DNA of 64,000 nucleotides from Aphelenchoides besseyi. Lineage: Eukaryota; Nematoda; Chromadorea; Rhabditida; Aphelenchoididae. The stretch is taken from contig JAMPIQ010000003.1 of assembly GCA_024699855.1 (NCBI GenBank), positions 4,898,001-4,962,000 of the forward strand, read 5' to 3'. Below are positions 31,250-42,222 of the stretch, in pieces. The notes below the pieces were generated by a model. The model searched no databases and had not been told where the DNA came from. It saw only the letters and a list, made by a program, of their open reading frames with translations. How positions within the stretch are numbered: the stretch's first letter is position 1; each line of letters starts with the position of its first letter. A program made the position numbers and the translations under genes.

Positions 31250-34200
31250 TTATCCGGCGAACAACGTGTGCATATCGCGAAGACTTGCTTCCAAATCACT
31301 ACGAAATTGGTTTGAACTCTAAAGATAATGGTGATATACGAAGTTGTGCTTAGAAACTGACCGTATTATCAGCTGAACGTTTTGATGAGATGTGGAAAGA
31401 GATTTGGTTTTCTCCAGCAATAATGTACGACACACCGTATCCTTTGTCCGATACGGGTCCAAATCCACCTCCAGCCGTAATCATATTCAAACGACGACTC
31501 GCACTCAAATGCAACTCTTTCGTAATCTCTTCTTCGCATTGACTCATTGGGGTTTGAGAAGTGGAGAGCAAGTAGGTTGGTGGCATAATTTTGTCCATGA
31601 ACGGTGACGATTCCTCCAAATAACGTTGAACAACGTAAAGTGCAAACAAATGACGATCAATTCCTTGACCACACATTGCATCTCTGTACAACTGTTGATG
31701 TCGTTCGGCTGCAATGCGAAGCAAACGAAGTCGTTCTTCGCGCTAAAAAATTTGATAGTAACTATATACAAAGCTTGCCGTACTGTCTGCTCTGGATCCA
31801 TCATTGCACGCACAAAATCACAAGTCTCCAATGTGCACGAACGTACTGTTTCAGTGCGACCTTCTCGGAACAAGCGAGTCATCGATGCTTCGTAGGTCAG
31901 CGAAAACTTGTTTTGATTCTGTAAAAAAAGAGAATTTGATTATATAGCGATTTCACTAACTCGGAAGTAAGTCAATTGAAGAGTGGCTTGAAGAAAAGCA
32001 TCAGGAGAAATCTTTAATTGCTTAATAAATCCTTTGCCGTATTCAGTCCAAACAAGGAGTGCCATTTCAACGTCGTCAATCAGTTTCTGTGCCACTTGCA
32101 TTGAAACCTCGATGTTTTGCTAAATCCAAATGTTGCTATCAAAACAGAGTTGCGGTAACGTACTTGAACCTCTTCATTCAACGACCATTTCAAGCGTTCT
32201 GGATGACAGACTGTCTCAGCTTCTCCAGTACAATTGCCTGCTTCATCGTATCCACGAACACAGTAATCCTAAGAACAAAAGTTTCAGTATAAGTTCATTC
32301 AACCAACCTTGAGAAGTACGTATTCCATTAAATGGGCAACAATACTCGCGTCAGCAAAACTGTGTTCTAAACCAAATAAATCAAGTGTTTTGGCCTTTGA
32401 GTTTCAGATTTACCCGCATTGACACCAACACGTCCATTAGGATAAACGATAAGATTGAAGGTTTTGTCGAACCAAATGTTATGAGCATTTCCGTGCAACA
32501 AACTTTCAGCCCAACGATCCAGTTTGCTTCGATCCTTGGGATCATACGAAACGTTTTCATCGTCCAAAGAAACAACGAAAGCAGCTCGTTCAATTGCTTG
32601 AAGAGAAGTTTTGTTGATTCCAGATCCAAAGAACTTTTTTCTCGTTAAGGCCCAGTGAGTTCGTTCTCCGGCAGTCAACCCAGCTAATCGCTCTTCACCG
32701 GGTGCGGGCAAAAGCTCGCTATCGAGGATTTCCTGGAAATTAAATGATTGCAATCGGACTGTTTTCAGCTCACTTGAAAAGCGAGTTGTAGTTCTGCCGG
32801 CTCGAGCAATCGTTTTCCATTATGAATCGGTAGTTTAAACCAACATCCTCGACACTAAAAGCTTTATCGATCAAAGTTCCATGAACTATAAATTTACATA
32901 TACGGCAATGTGTCTTGCTTCATCCCAATGACGAAAGCGATCGGTTTCTTCACCGGGTATACGACACGAATTAAACAAACGTGTGTACTGCATTGTACAA
33001 AATGGGACTTTTATGCGCGGAGCAACAGCAAACTTAATATCAAAAATTACAATCAATTCTCTATTCCTCACTTACGGGCGATATTTCTTGTCGTTCAACT
33101 AAACGTCTGAATAGGAGTGCGCCTGTAAAAATAGTTCTACTTTTAACTCAAACTCTTAACACACCCCAAACAACGTTTGCTGCACGAGCCGCTTGTATTT
33201 TTGTTGGATTCTCGTTCTAAACACCATAAGTTTCAAGATGTCGAATGTTGAACAGCTTACCAATGTGTCAAATCCGTAGTAGTTCGAATTGATCATAATC
33301 GGACTTCGTTGCCGCAAATACACGAACTCTTCCCACCAATCGGTAACCTAAAAATTGGTATTCATCCCTTCTTACTACTTTGTTCAACTAACGTAATTGA
33401 CAGAAAGGTACGATTTGATGACGAGGTAACGTTGTAGTCGACGACCAAGACCTTTTCTGAACTTTTCCGAATCCTCAACCAATTGATTGTATTCTTCATC
33501 GTTCAAGATTGGACGCATCGAACGAAGATGCTGCAAAATAACGTGAATAAGAGAAAGAAAATAAACTCACTTTTGCCAGAGTGGAATCTAAGGATGGAAG
33601 TGGAAGATGAGGAAGTGCACCTTGAAACGAATGGAGCATTGGACCAAATCGCGATATCAGATTTAGAAGTTGCTGAAAATAATGCTCTCATTAAAACGTA
33701 TGTTGGCGTCAGAGACTTACAAACCACAGTTGTGTTTGCCGAGAGATTTTCTGTCCCACCGATTCGTACATCCATCCCTTATAACACAAAAGGAATTTGA
33801 TGGACAAACGAAACAATTGAACTAATCCGAACCACAAGATTGTGCCGGCGATTGCAACACCGAGACTTTGCGAGACGAGAGTTTCACTAAAATCCTGGGT
33901 TTTCAATCACTTTTCGTTCATTTACCCAAACAGAAAGTAGAAGATATAGTAGCGAAAGAAGTCCGCGAGACCATACGTAACATCTTTCTTGAAAAAGTAG
34001 AGGATTGAAGTCAGAACCAGAACAAAAATAAGGGAGGTGAGATTGGCCGGAAAGATACCCGCAAGAAAATCATTCTAAACATAGAAATTTGAATGAAAAC
34101 TTTATTACTGAACGTTTACTTTGAATCTCGCAAAACGCTTTTTGTAGCCGCGAGAGAACGCGTGCCATATGTCTCGTAGAAGTTCCTGATCGAAGCTCAC

Positions 34201-34351
34201 CTAAATAGCACGATATTTACCCGAATAAAAGTCCGCTCTTCTTACCGAAATACCATCATGGGTGAGCGAAATGGAAAGGGCGGCAACCGAACTGAAATTT
34301 TAAAAGTTCATTTCAAACTTTATTCTGACCAACTAACCGAGCCTCCGCCAT
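31250..34351 (-). CDS. CPT1: Carnitine O-palmitoyltransferase 1
   Basis: Nineteen exons give about 774 aa, typical of CPT1. The short first exon encodes MAEA, the classic CPT1 start, followed by a regulatory N-terminus and two membrane segments ([34 protein letters not shown]). The catalytic region includes [22 protein letters not shown], the catalytic His block [34 protein letters not shown], and STSQTP. The C-terminal block is [17 protein letters not shown]. It transfers long-chain acyl groups from CoA to carnitine at the outer mitochondrial membrane, the control step of beta-oxidation. The membrane segments distinguish it from CPT2. All catalytic residues visible are intact. Confidence 0.95.
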
Positions 34352-35334
34352 GAATCGTCTGAAGCCTTGAAATCAACTCTGTGTAAGTAGGTTTCGTAGA
34401 GAATCGATCAGGTTCGACGAGCCGCAAATCTGAAAAACACTCGAAGTGAACGAACAAGAGAAATCGTGAAGACGAACGGGGCGGATAAACAGAGCGGTAA
34501 GTTGGGAATTTGTGTTGGGAGTAAACTGGCACAATTGATTCGAGGAACGGAGGTCGGCAAATTCTCTTGCCACCGTTGAAAACACGCCCGCTTTTGCGTC
34601 AACGAGCACAAGCACTTCCCCACGTGGTCGAAAGGGCGGAAAAACGACTTGCAAAGTACGAAGTCCAAAGTTCGTCGCGTCCTGCACTGCGGCGCCACAA
34701 CGATCGCCAGTAGCGAGCATCTGACAACCACCGCGTATAAGTAAAAACAAACTGTCTTCCTTCTGATCCCCGTTCGTTAACCGGCGAATGAAAACAAAGT
34801 CGGTTGAGAAACGGAAGAAACAAAAATAGTTTTGCCTTCGAAATTGCACGTCAACGAAAAGATGATGCGCGGAATCTAAATTTGGTGCAAGTGAACGTGG
34901 TCGGTGCGTTTGTGGATCGGCGATGTTCGAATTTGAAGAAAAAATTGCGCAGTGAAAATCCGCAGAAATGGAAAGCTCAGTGCGCGCATCAGAAACCTTA
35001 TCGAACTGATTCCGGCGAACTTCCAGACGGCTGCTAATTGTGCTATCATTACACTCAATCAATGAACATACAAAATGAGCTTATGATGTACAATAAACAG
35101 AACAATTCGATGGCTTCTTTTGTGATGTTTCATGATTTTGTTTGATTATCTTACGACAAATCGGCAAGAATGTGAACTCATAGCTATAGCCATAAGTCAA
35201 CGCGGTAACCACCAGATCATGTCTTTGTCGTCGGACTGCGCCCGGCCAATTGCATTGAACGAAGTTCTTCTTAGCGTCTAGATTGGCGAATTTCATGTTC
35301 TGTTTTATCTTTTAAGTTCTTTCAGATCTTCGAG
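34352..35334. promoter_or_regulatory. Divergent promoter region, CPT1 / IPI1
   Basis: Nearly 1 kb between two divergent start codons. It is richer in CG dinucleotides from 34370 to 35030. A 229-codon minus-strand open frame (34373-35062) has no recognisable domain and several competing frames on both strands, so it is not called as a gene. Probably promoter and 5'UTR. Confidence 0.4.
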
Positions 35335-36250
35335 ATGGGGAATGGCAAAACGAAGAAACAGGCGAAAAATGTTATTCGATCGAAGACGTTCGCTAAGAAG
35401 AAAGTCAAAGTGGGAAAAGTTCTGAAGAAGACGAACTTGACGAGTACCGACTTCAAAACCAAATCTGTGGTTTTGCTGGAACAATTCAATTCGGATACCG
35501 CGGAGCCTGTTTCACATCGTGGACTCACGGTTCACGATTTGAATCGACAAATTGGACATCCTGCTTTTGTTACCCGACGAGATGCAGTAATCGGTAAGTT
35601 CAATACTTTGGAGGCAAATTCACATTATATGCTCAGGATTAAAACAATTGTTATTGGACAATCCGGAGCTGATCGAATCGAATCTTCACGAAATTGTTTC
35701 GTCTGTGGCTCGTCTTATCACCGATGAGGTAGTTTCTATTTTTAGCTTGATTTACTTTTTTGAATTCCAGAAATTTGCGGTCGACAGCAAAGCAACAGCA
35801 CACGTGAAAGCGCTCCTTCGAACGGTCTTCAAAACGTCGGAACGATTGATGGTCAGTTCTTTCGAGCTGCTCTCCACTCATTTGCGTATTGGATTCACTC
35901 ATACAAAACTTCCAATACGCAAATTTGCTCTTGAAATCACTCTCATGGTTTTCGATTCGTATCCAAAGTTGTGTTATGCAGACAACAATCTTCACGAAAG
36001 TTTTCTTCAACTGATGAAGAGTGCCAAACGACCGACTTCCCGGGAATTGATATCCGAAGCGATTCGAAAGTTTCGCGCAGTCTACGAGTCTTCACAACAA
36101 ACGGAAACATCCCAAACGTTTCAGTCTTTCAAATCTATGGAATCCCGACTTTGGTTGATCGAAAAGTTTCAATTTCCATTGTTCTACGGCGGATCATCAA
36201 CACAGAAGAACCGAAGTGATACGAGTTTTCTTGATTCTTTATTGATTTAA
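35335..36250 (+). CDS. TEX10: Pre-rRNA processing protein IPI1/TEX10-like
   Basis: Three exons (35335-35593, 35637-35728, 35771-36250) give about 276 aa. A basic N-terminus (MGNGKTKKQAKNVIRSKTFAKK) leads into VKVGKVLKKTNLTSTDFKTKS and HRGLTVHDLNRQIGH, then helical HEAT-type repeats (RRDAVIGLKQLLLDNPELI; LSTHLRIGFTHTKLPIRKFAL). This is the IPI1/TEX10 pattern. In the Rix1/PELP1 complex it acts in ITS2 processing and 60S maturation. The length resembles yeast IPI1 more than the 930-aa vertebrate TEX10, so the C-terminal HEAT array is missing or lost. The neighbouring minus-strand insulin-like gene ends 97 bp away (convergent). Confidence 0.85.
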
Positions 36251-36346
36251 TATCTACAAAGAAATTATGAACAGTAAACAGTTTTGTCATTATTCCTGGA
36301 CACGTTTCATTTCTCCCGTAAAGTCTGATTGGCGTTCGAGTTCTCA

Positions 36347-37044
36347 TTATTGGGCACAGATTGTGGCGCGAATGTAATCCAACGAACATTTGGATACGCA
36401 ACAGTCGGTTGCAATTCCAACTGCTCTTTTTACTCGTCGAATATTGAGGATCGGGTCAGCTGAAACGAACGATCGTAAACAACAAACATTGAAGGGTTGA
36501 GTTTTGACGAAAAACAATCATCAATCGTTCTAATTATTACTGTAGCTCGGTTAATAAGTGGGTAAGAAATGAAAAACAAACGCGTGGTGTTACGTCGGCA
36601 ATTGGCCACTAATGAGTAGTGGGTTTGTATTTACGCGACATTTGGATCTTAAGCTGCAGACCTTTTTTTGACCATCTGCCATAAATGCGATAACAAAATC
36701 ATAAAAATACCCGAACGTACGACTCCGATTCAATTTGACATCAACCACCTTGTTTTTTGCATAAAACCTTATTTCAATTGTGATACGATGCAGTTAAAGT
36801 TTGTTGGCGATAAGGATTGTGTGTTCGAAAACTTACATTTATTTACATAACGATGGTTACATACCTATAAGACGAAGTTTTTCAGTTCATTCAAAAAATG
36901 CAAAACACTTACTCGAGTTATAGTTCCAATTAAACGTCTTCCACACAATCTGAGCTCACCAGTGGAGTTGTTGGTCTCTTTGCAATTCACATGCTGAATC
37001 GATAATACAAGAATGAATAAGAAGACAACGAATTGAAGGTCCAT
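36347..37044 (-). CDS. Insulin-like peptide precursor
   Basis: Three exons (36913-37044, 36837-36864, 36347-36459) encode about 90 aa. A signal peptide (MDLQFVVFLFILVLSIQHV) is followed by a B chain with LCGRRLIGTITRVC, where the two Cys are separated by 11 residues exactly as in insulin. A short connecting segment ends in basic cleavage sites (RRVKR). The A chain is GIATDCCVSKCSLDYIRATIC, with the CC-x3-C signature. The last A-chain spacing is nine residues instead of the usual eight. The 28-nt second exon carries B-chain Cys2, and a 377-nt intron sits before the A-chain exon, as insulin genes often have an intron in the connecting region. It should act as a secreted ligand of an insulin receptor. 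Confidence 0.82.
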
Positions 37045-37608
37045 AATCACTCGGCTTTTACAACTATAACCGAGTTCGTCGCTCAAACAATTAGAACATT
37101 GGCACTTTGGAGTCGGTTTAGTGAATTGAAGTGAAATCGTGGGATGTCGACTAAATAAGGAACCGCACGAAGAGTGGCGGCGCAAGTTTGAAACAAAAAT
37201 TCACGTATTTTAAAGTTTATTTATATACAAGAAGACACAAGGCATGACCAGTAAAATGGCCAGTCGGTCAGTTGCTCGTCTTTGCGCAAGAGATCCGCTC
37301 TAACTCCGCCTTTTACTCGATGGTCTTTCTGCTCAAATGCACTGCTTGTTTACAGTAGTTATTCAACTAGACGGAAGTTTTGATGAGAAAAATCAATCGA
37401 TTTTTGTCCAACGACCAAAAATAGATTGTAAGCCCATTAATACAAAAGAAAGCACAATAAGACTATGTTTGTTACTAGTTGATTAGATAAACTTAAGGGG
37501 TAATCTTACCGTGAGTTGTCAATATGACCATCCTTATAAATCAACTCGTGTATTCGTTCAATCAAACTCCAAACGATATCAAACGTGAGGTTCTAATGTT
37601 AACGTCGT
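37045..37608. other. Intergenic region
   Basis: Upstream region of the insulin-like gene and downstream of the putative peptide gene, both minus strand. AT-rich in 37200-37560. No coding exon recognised. Confidence 0.4.
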
Positions 37609-37914
37609 CTACGTTGTTGCCGCAAGTGTTCGATAAGCGTTGAATGTTGCGTAATAGCCAAAACAAAAGAGGTGATGGATAAGCACGAAGCAACTTGCAA
37701 CATATCGACTGACCTTCGAGTAATTTTGCTGATCAAAACAAAGATTATGTAACCGCAATTTGATGTCTATCAACAGCTTATCGTAGGCACTAGTTTTCGA
37801 GGGTTTTCTACGCTTATTGTTCATATTTTTGCTGTTCATGAGTGAAGAAGGTTGGCTAATAATCACAAGTAAGAAAACAAGCGAAAATGCACTAACTTCG
37901 TACCGAAATTTCAT
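37609..37914 (-). CDS. Putative small secreted peptide precursor
   Basis: An uninterrupted frame of about 101 codons starts with a likely signal peptide (MKFRYEVSAFSLVFLLVII) and contains a basic stretch (NNKRRKPSKTSAYDK) that could be a prohormone-convertase site. An amphipathic segment (LLIDIKLRLHNL) follows. A second hydrophobic run near the C-terminus weakens the secreted-peptide reading. Upstream in-frame Met codons exist at 37926 and 37953. It lies next to an insulin-like gene, which makes a second peptide-hormone gene attractive but unproven. No known family recognised. Confidence 0.3.
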   Translation of the reverse strand: MKFRYEVSAFSLVFLLVIISQPSSLMNSKNMNNKRRKPSKTSAYDKLLIDIKLRLHNLCFDQQNYSKVSRYVASCFVLIHHLFCFGYYATFNAYRTLAATT

Positions 37915-38318
37915 TCGCGAGTACATTTGTCTACAGGAAGGGACGCAACGCACTTCATTCTCTTCGAACTACAAATAAACAAGCCGACTGGATAAACGAA
38001 AGTCGAGCGTTCCGCTGGACAGGTTGCGATTACGATCACTCTCATTTCTCAGCTGTCCACTCTTCGTATTTCAATTTCTTTGTTTTGACTGTTGGCTGGC
38101 CGAAGAGCGGGATGCCCCGAGGCACGCAAAGGAAAACAAAACGATCAAGTGCTAGACGGTTGTCTTAACCTCACGATCCATCACGCATTGAACCAAAGGA
38201 ATTCAGAACATGCAAACGATTTTATTTCCGTAATTCTTTGCATTCTATACGTCTTCAAAATCTGATTGTTTTCGAAAAAAACCAAATTCCTGTTTATTTC
38301 GAGAGACTTCTCATCAAT
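37915..38318. other. Intergenic region
   Basis: About 0.4 kb with no supportable exon. A GC-richer patch at 38080-38130 is visible, probably promoter of the putative peptide gene. Confidence 0.35.
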
Positions 38319-38856
38319 TTAAACTGATTTCTTGACCGAAGCTTCTCGTCGACTCGGTTCTGTGACTGCTGGTTTGGGATTAGCAACTTTGTGTTCAGGT
38401 GCTAAATCGTAGCTAACACGGTCCATTAAAACTATACTTACATATTGGAATCGCCGTTTCTGTGGGCATTTTCGCCAACTTCTCTTTCTTCTGAAACGGA
38501 TCCCACAAGCCGGAGCGATACATCAAAAGAATCGAATTGTATGTGACTTCAATCGCATAACTTGTGGCATTCGGATACTGAAGTATTCGTTAGGATTGTC
38601 TTGCATTATCATAAAAACTACCTGATAAAGAAGAACGAGGAACTGATAAAATATCTTTACTAGTTGACAAATCACAGCAATTGTCTTGTAAATCGTGTAA
38701 ACGATGACATAACACCAACGCCCAATAGTCTTGAAAATGTTACGTTCTTCTGAAACGAAAAATACTGATCTGATTGATGATCTTACCAGATGATTTTGAG
38801 TCGGACACTGCGGGTACTGCCGTTCGAGTCGAAACGTTTTTTGGATCAGCCGCCAT
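38319..38856 (-). CDS. Unknown small membrane protein
   Basis: Four exons (38787-38856, 38622-38749, 38442-38577, 38319-38401) keep frame to about 138 aa. The N-terminus is polar (MAADPKNVSTRTAVPAVSDS), followed by one long hydrophobic segment (WCYVIVYTIYKTIAVICQLV) that may be one or two passes, then SYAIEVTYNSILLMYRSGLW and a polar C-terminus. I do not recognise a family. It lies 160 bp downstream of MRPS10 on the same strand and could be the third gene of an operon with ATG4 and MRPS10. Confidence 0.65.
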
Positions 38857-39016
38857 TTTCGTGTTCCAAATGACCGCACTTCTCTTACATTTGAGTTGTT
38901 TGCAGCCGCCGTTTTTCGTTCAAATTAGCATTTTCGAACACAAAAATTTTATAAATGTTTACTGCAAATTCTCAACAGAAAAAACAATAGAAACTGCAGT
39001 TGAAAACGAAGAGCTC

Positions 39017-39581
39017 CTATTTCGTTGCTTCACGTGCTTGAGCGTTCAGAATTCCGTCCGGTAATGGCGCCAATTCCTCGTAACCGACTCTCATTGCAAC
39101 ACCTTCGGGAATGTTCCGTTCGATGTACTCGAGAAACGTGCTCGCCGTACTTCCGGTCAAGTTTCGAACATCCATTTGTTTGATGTAAGTACGAGTCTCG
39201 TAGTGCAGTTTGTTTTTTTTGTGTGCGAACTTCGATCGAAGTGCCCATTGAAGCCAACGAACGTACCTGAAAAGCAGCCAGCGAATTCGAATACAAGTTC
39301 AATGAAACTTACGGCAAATGTCGAATATCCGAACTTTCGATATCCAGTTGCTGACAGGCGTTCTAAAATCACAATGAAACCATTTCGAATACTCATTGTA
39401 CCTTTATAAATGTCGTATACGAAAGCAAAACCGCTCGATCGTGACCACGTACTTCCAATGAGATTTTCGAGAAAAGTTTATCGTCCTCATTCGTCGTTGT
39501 AACTGCTGTGTTTCCAACAAACATTCGCGGTATACGAATCGAACTGAACGCGGTAAATGATTTCAACTGTCGCGTTAACAT
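39017..39581 (-). CDS. MRPS10: Mitochondrial ribosomal protein S10
   Basis: Three exons (39402-39581, 39313-39362, 39017-39266) give about 159 aa. A mitochondrial-type N-terminus (MLTRQLKSFTAFSSIRIPRM) precedes the S10 fold: LFSKISLEVRGHDRAVLLSY, then LHYETRTYIKQMDV, LTGSTASTFLEYIERNIPEGVAM. These are the conserved mitochondrial uS10m blocks. It belongs to the head of the small mitoribosomal subunit. The ATG follows directly after a CTTCCAG acceptor, and the upstream gene ATG4 stops only 108 bp away on the same strand, as expected for a downstream operon gene receiving a spliced leader. Confidence 0.9.
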
Positions 39582-39689
39582 CTGGAAGAATTCGACTTAT
39601 AAGAAGAGTTTGAATGATAAAATAACCATAGTGACTATAACTGCGTATACCAAGGATTGATTCAGAATAATAAGAAAATCTTTATTGTG

Positions 39690-41044
39690 TCAAATAAGCT
39701 CGAATTCTGTATCATCATGATCTGCAGACCTTTCCGTTGACTCGCTCTTTTTTCTCGTGTAAACAGGCCGTTCATCCAACACGCTGAACAAAGGATTCGC
39801 AACTTTTTTGTCGGAATTGATTTCATGTCCAAATTCCGCAATACCCGAAGTTTCTAGTTGACTCGTGAATTCTCTTAGTTCCGTTGCATTTCGGATCATA
39901 AAACCCAACGCACAGCTTGGATCCAAGGTTTTCATGCCCATCCAACCAACATTTTTACTATGGAAGGTCTCGTAATGTGAGTCTTCTTCGGTTCCATCTA
40001 ATTGAACGTACTTTTGACATGTATGAGGATCCAAATGAAAGAGGATTTGTTCGGCACATCCAACAACCCACGTTGCATGTTTGGGATATCCGCCAACAAA
40101 CCCAAGAAAACAAGGAAAACGGAAAATTTTTTGGATATGCTCGTAATAACTCTGAACAAACTATTACAATTGTCGTATTATAAATACTCACCTCGTTAAC
40201 TTTCTCGACGCCCAATCGTATTGGTATGATCAATACAACAGTTTTCGTTCCCTCTTCACTTGCTTCCGCAATTTCGCTGGGAACTACAATGTTGTCCATT
40301 GATAGCAAAATTCTCAATGGATCCAACAACAACGTTGAATGCGAATGTGAAATTGCTTCTCTGCAACAGAGTTCTTACAGAGTAGGTAGAAAAAGACATA
40401 CCTAACCAATACGAAGGCTTCAGACGGTTTATACCAACGACCAATTGGATTGGCGAAATCAAGACGAATTGCCGCGTTAATAAGTGCGTGAATTCCAAGC
40501 GGTGCCGATTCTTTATCCTCGAATATTCTGAGAACATTTCGCAAATCTGATGGGGAGAAATCGCATCTTGTCCAATCTAAACAATCAGTTCAAACTCAAC
40601 AACCAAACAACACATACCGCGTCCCATTTGATTGACCATTAGAGCTTGAGCTACGAGCATCTGAGTTGCTCGAAGAGTACACGACCATCCAGCATCACTC
40701 TTCGTTTTTCCATCACAGAGGGGCGAAAATTGCTCACGATAACAAAGAAGAATTCGCGTTTGTAAATCGGCAATAAATTCATCTAAATTGTAGACATAGA
40801 AACATAAAATCGAATTCATTTTACCCTTTTGTGATAGTTCGTACGACTTTCCCAGAAGCCATAACTTTGAGTCGCGATTTTTCAGTGACGGAAAGTCAGC
40901 AAACCAACGGCCATAAAAGGCTGAATTGTAGGCACGAGCAACCAAGCGATACGCTCGATTTCTCAGCGATGAAGTCGAACTGGACACAGGATTCACTGTT
41001 TCCTCTTTATTTTGAGTTTTTAGTAAACTGTTCTTGAAGAACAT
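39690..41044 (-). CDS. ATG4: Cysteine protease ATG4
   Basis: Five exons (about 40825-41044, 40618-40782, 40402-40577, 40192-40360, 39690-40151) give about 397 aa. The catalytic Cys lies in SDAGWSCTLRATQML, and the Asp/His pair in FHLDPHTCQ. The region FLGFVGGYPKHATWVVG matches the Gly-rich family block. ATG4 trims the C-terminus of LC3/GABARAP (Atg8) and removes it from lipids in autophagy. The usual GWGCM around the Cys is GWSCT here, a mild deviation. The C-terminus is acidic (DHDDTEFELI) and ends with a possible LIR-type motif. First gene of the putative ATG4-MRPS10 cluster. Confidence 0.92.
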
Positions 41045-42222
41045 GGCAGTCGACGATTAAGCCAAGAAGCTGGACATCTAATTAGCGAGTTAATTTGACG
41101 ATTAATTAAAAGCAAACAACATAATTGAAATCAGTGAGCAATTTGATAGCCGCTAAAACGTTTTTAATCAAACAAAAACTTTTGACGTGAAAACGCAGAC
41201 TCGTGAGCTATCGGAACAGACTTCCCCACGATCGAACGGTTGGCGAATGATGGCAGTTTCCCACAAAACTTCGCGGTTTATTTTCGATAAACCATCCGTT
41301 TTCATTGACTCAAGAATCCGGTCAATCAAATAAAATACCTCATTTTCATGATCTTCTTCAATTAACTAATTGTCCGGTTCTTCGATTGGACATCTTTGAG
41401 GTTTACGGTACGTTGACATGTGCGCGATTTACACTTGTTCGTGTCACTTCAATGTTTTTGATTTCAATACCTTGAATACAAATGATCAGATTTGTTTGAG
41501 ATGTTTTTTACGAATGCAACCAAAGGTCATGGTCTGGTATCCGATCGACAACATCGGGTTTCGTGAGCTTATTTCTGAACAACAACTGAACACAAAAACC
41601 GAGATTGTTCTCAAGCTTCGAGTGAACGAAGCCAAAAAAGGGGCGGGCGATTTGTGAGAACGCAACCTCGTGTAGCAGACGAGATGGTCCACAAGCTCGC
41701 CATTTACTTTTGTGGTTTGAGATGTCCGTTGGAATTTTGGTTGACAGTAATCTGAGATTGAGATTGTCGTTGAAGTTGCCTTTGGATTTTAAGCGGTCCA
41801 TTTTTATTGGAACTGATGATGAATTACAGATCACTTTCTACTTACTCTCACTTTCTACTTACTACTCATTTCCTTCTTATCTCCAATTGATTTTATATGA
41901 CACTGAAAACCTCAATTGAATCCACTTAAAATATTCGTTTTTTGATTCGTGAGCAGACACACGAGAAGCGAACGAGCGTTCGTTTGCGTCGGTCGGCGTT
42001 TCTTTAGTCGCGCAAAGAGCGCGCGAGATGGAACAGGAGACGCGTCTTTTCGCCGCGCGTTGGCAAATGACCCTCGGCCTTACTGTTTTGGCGGCGTTGC
42101 AAATGGTCGTGGTCAGGGCTTTGAAGCTCGCCGCCCAAGCCGTCAAATCAACCGCGGCGTGGTTTGAATTCGATGCGCGTTCTTTTCCGTTGATTTCTGT
42201 TTATTGTTTAGTTTCAGTGAAC
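41045..42222. promoter_or_regulatory. Divergent intergenic region
   Basis: About 1.2 kb between ATG4 (minus) and the coiled-coil gene (plus). Open frames at 41418-41834 exist on both strands without family resemblance. From 41940 to 42160 the sequence becomes CG-rich. A frame starting at 42028 runs without stop into the next gene and could provide a longer N-terminus. Confidence 0.35.

Noticed and set aside
34373..35062. 229-codon minus-strand open frame upstream of CPT1
   Set aside because: No recognisable domain, shadows in other frames, and located where the CPT1 5'UTR and promoter should be.
41418..41919. Overlapping open frames on both strands between ATG4 and the coiled-coil gene
   Set aside because: No splice-joined product with sense and no family resemblance; treated as intergenic.
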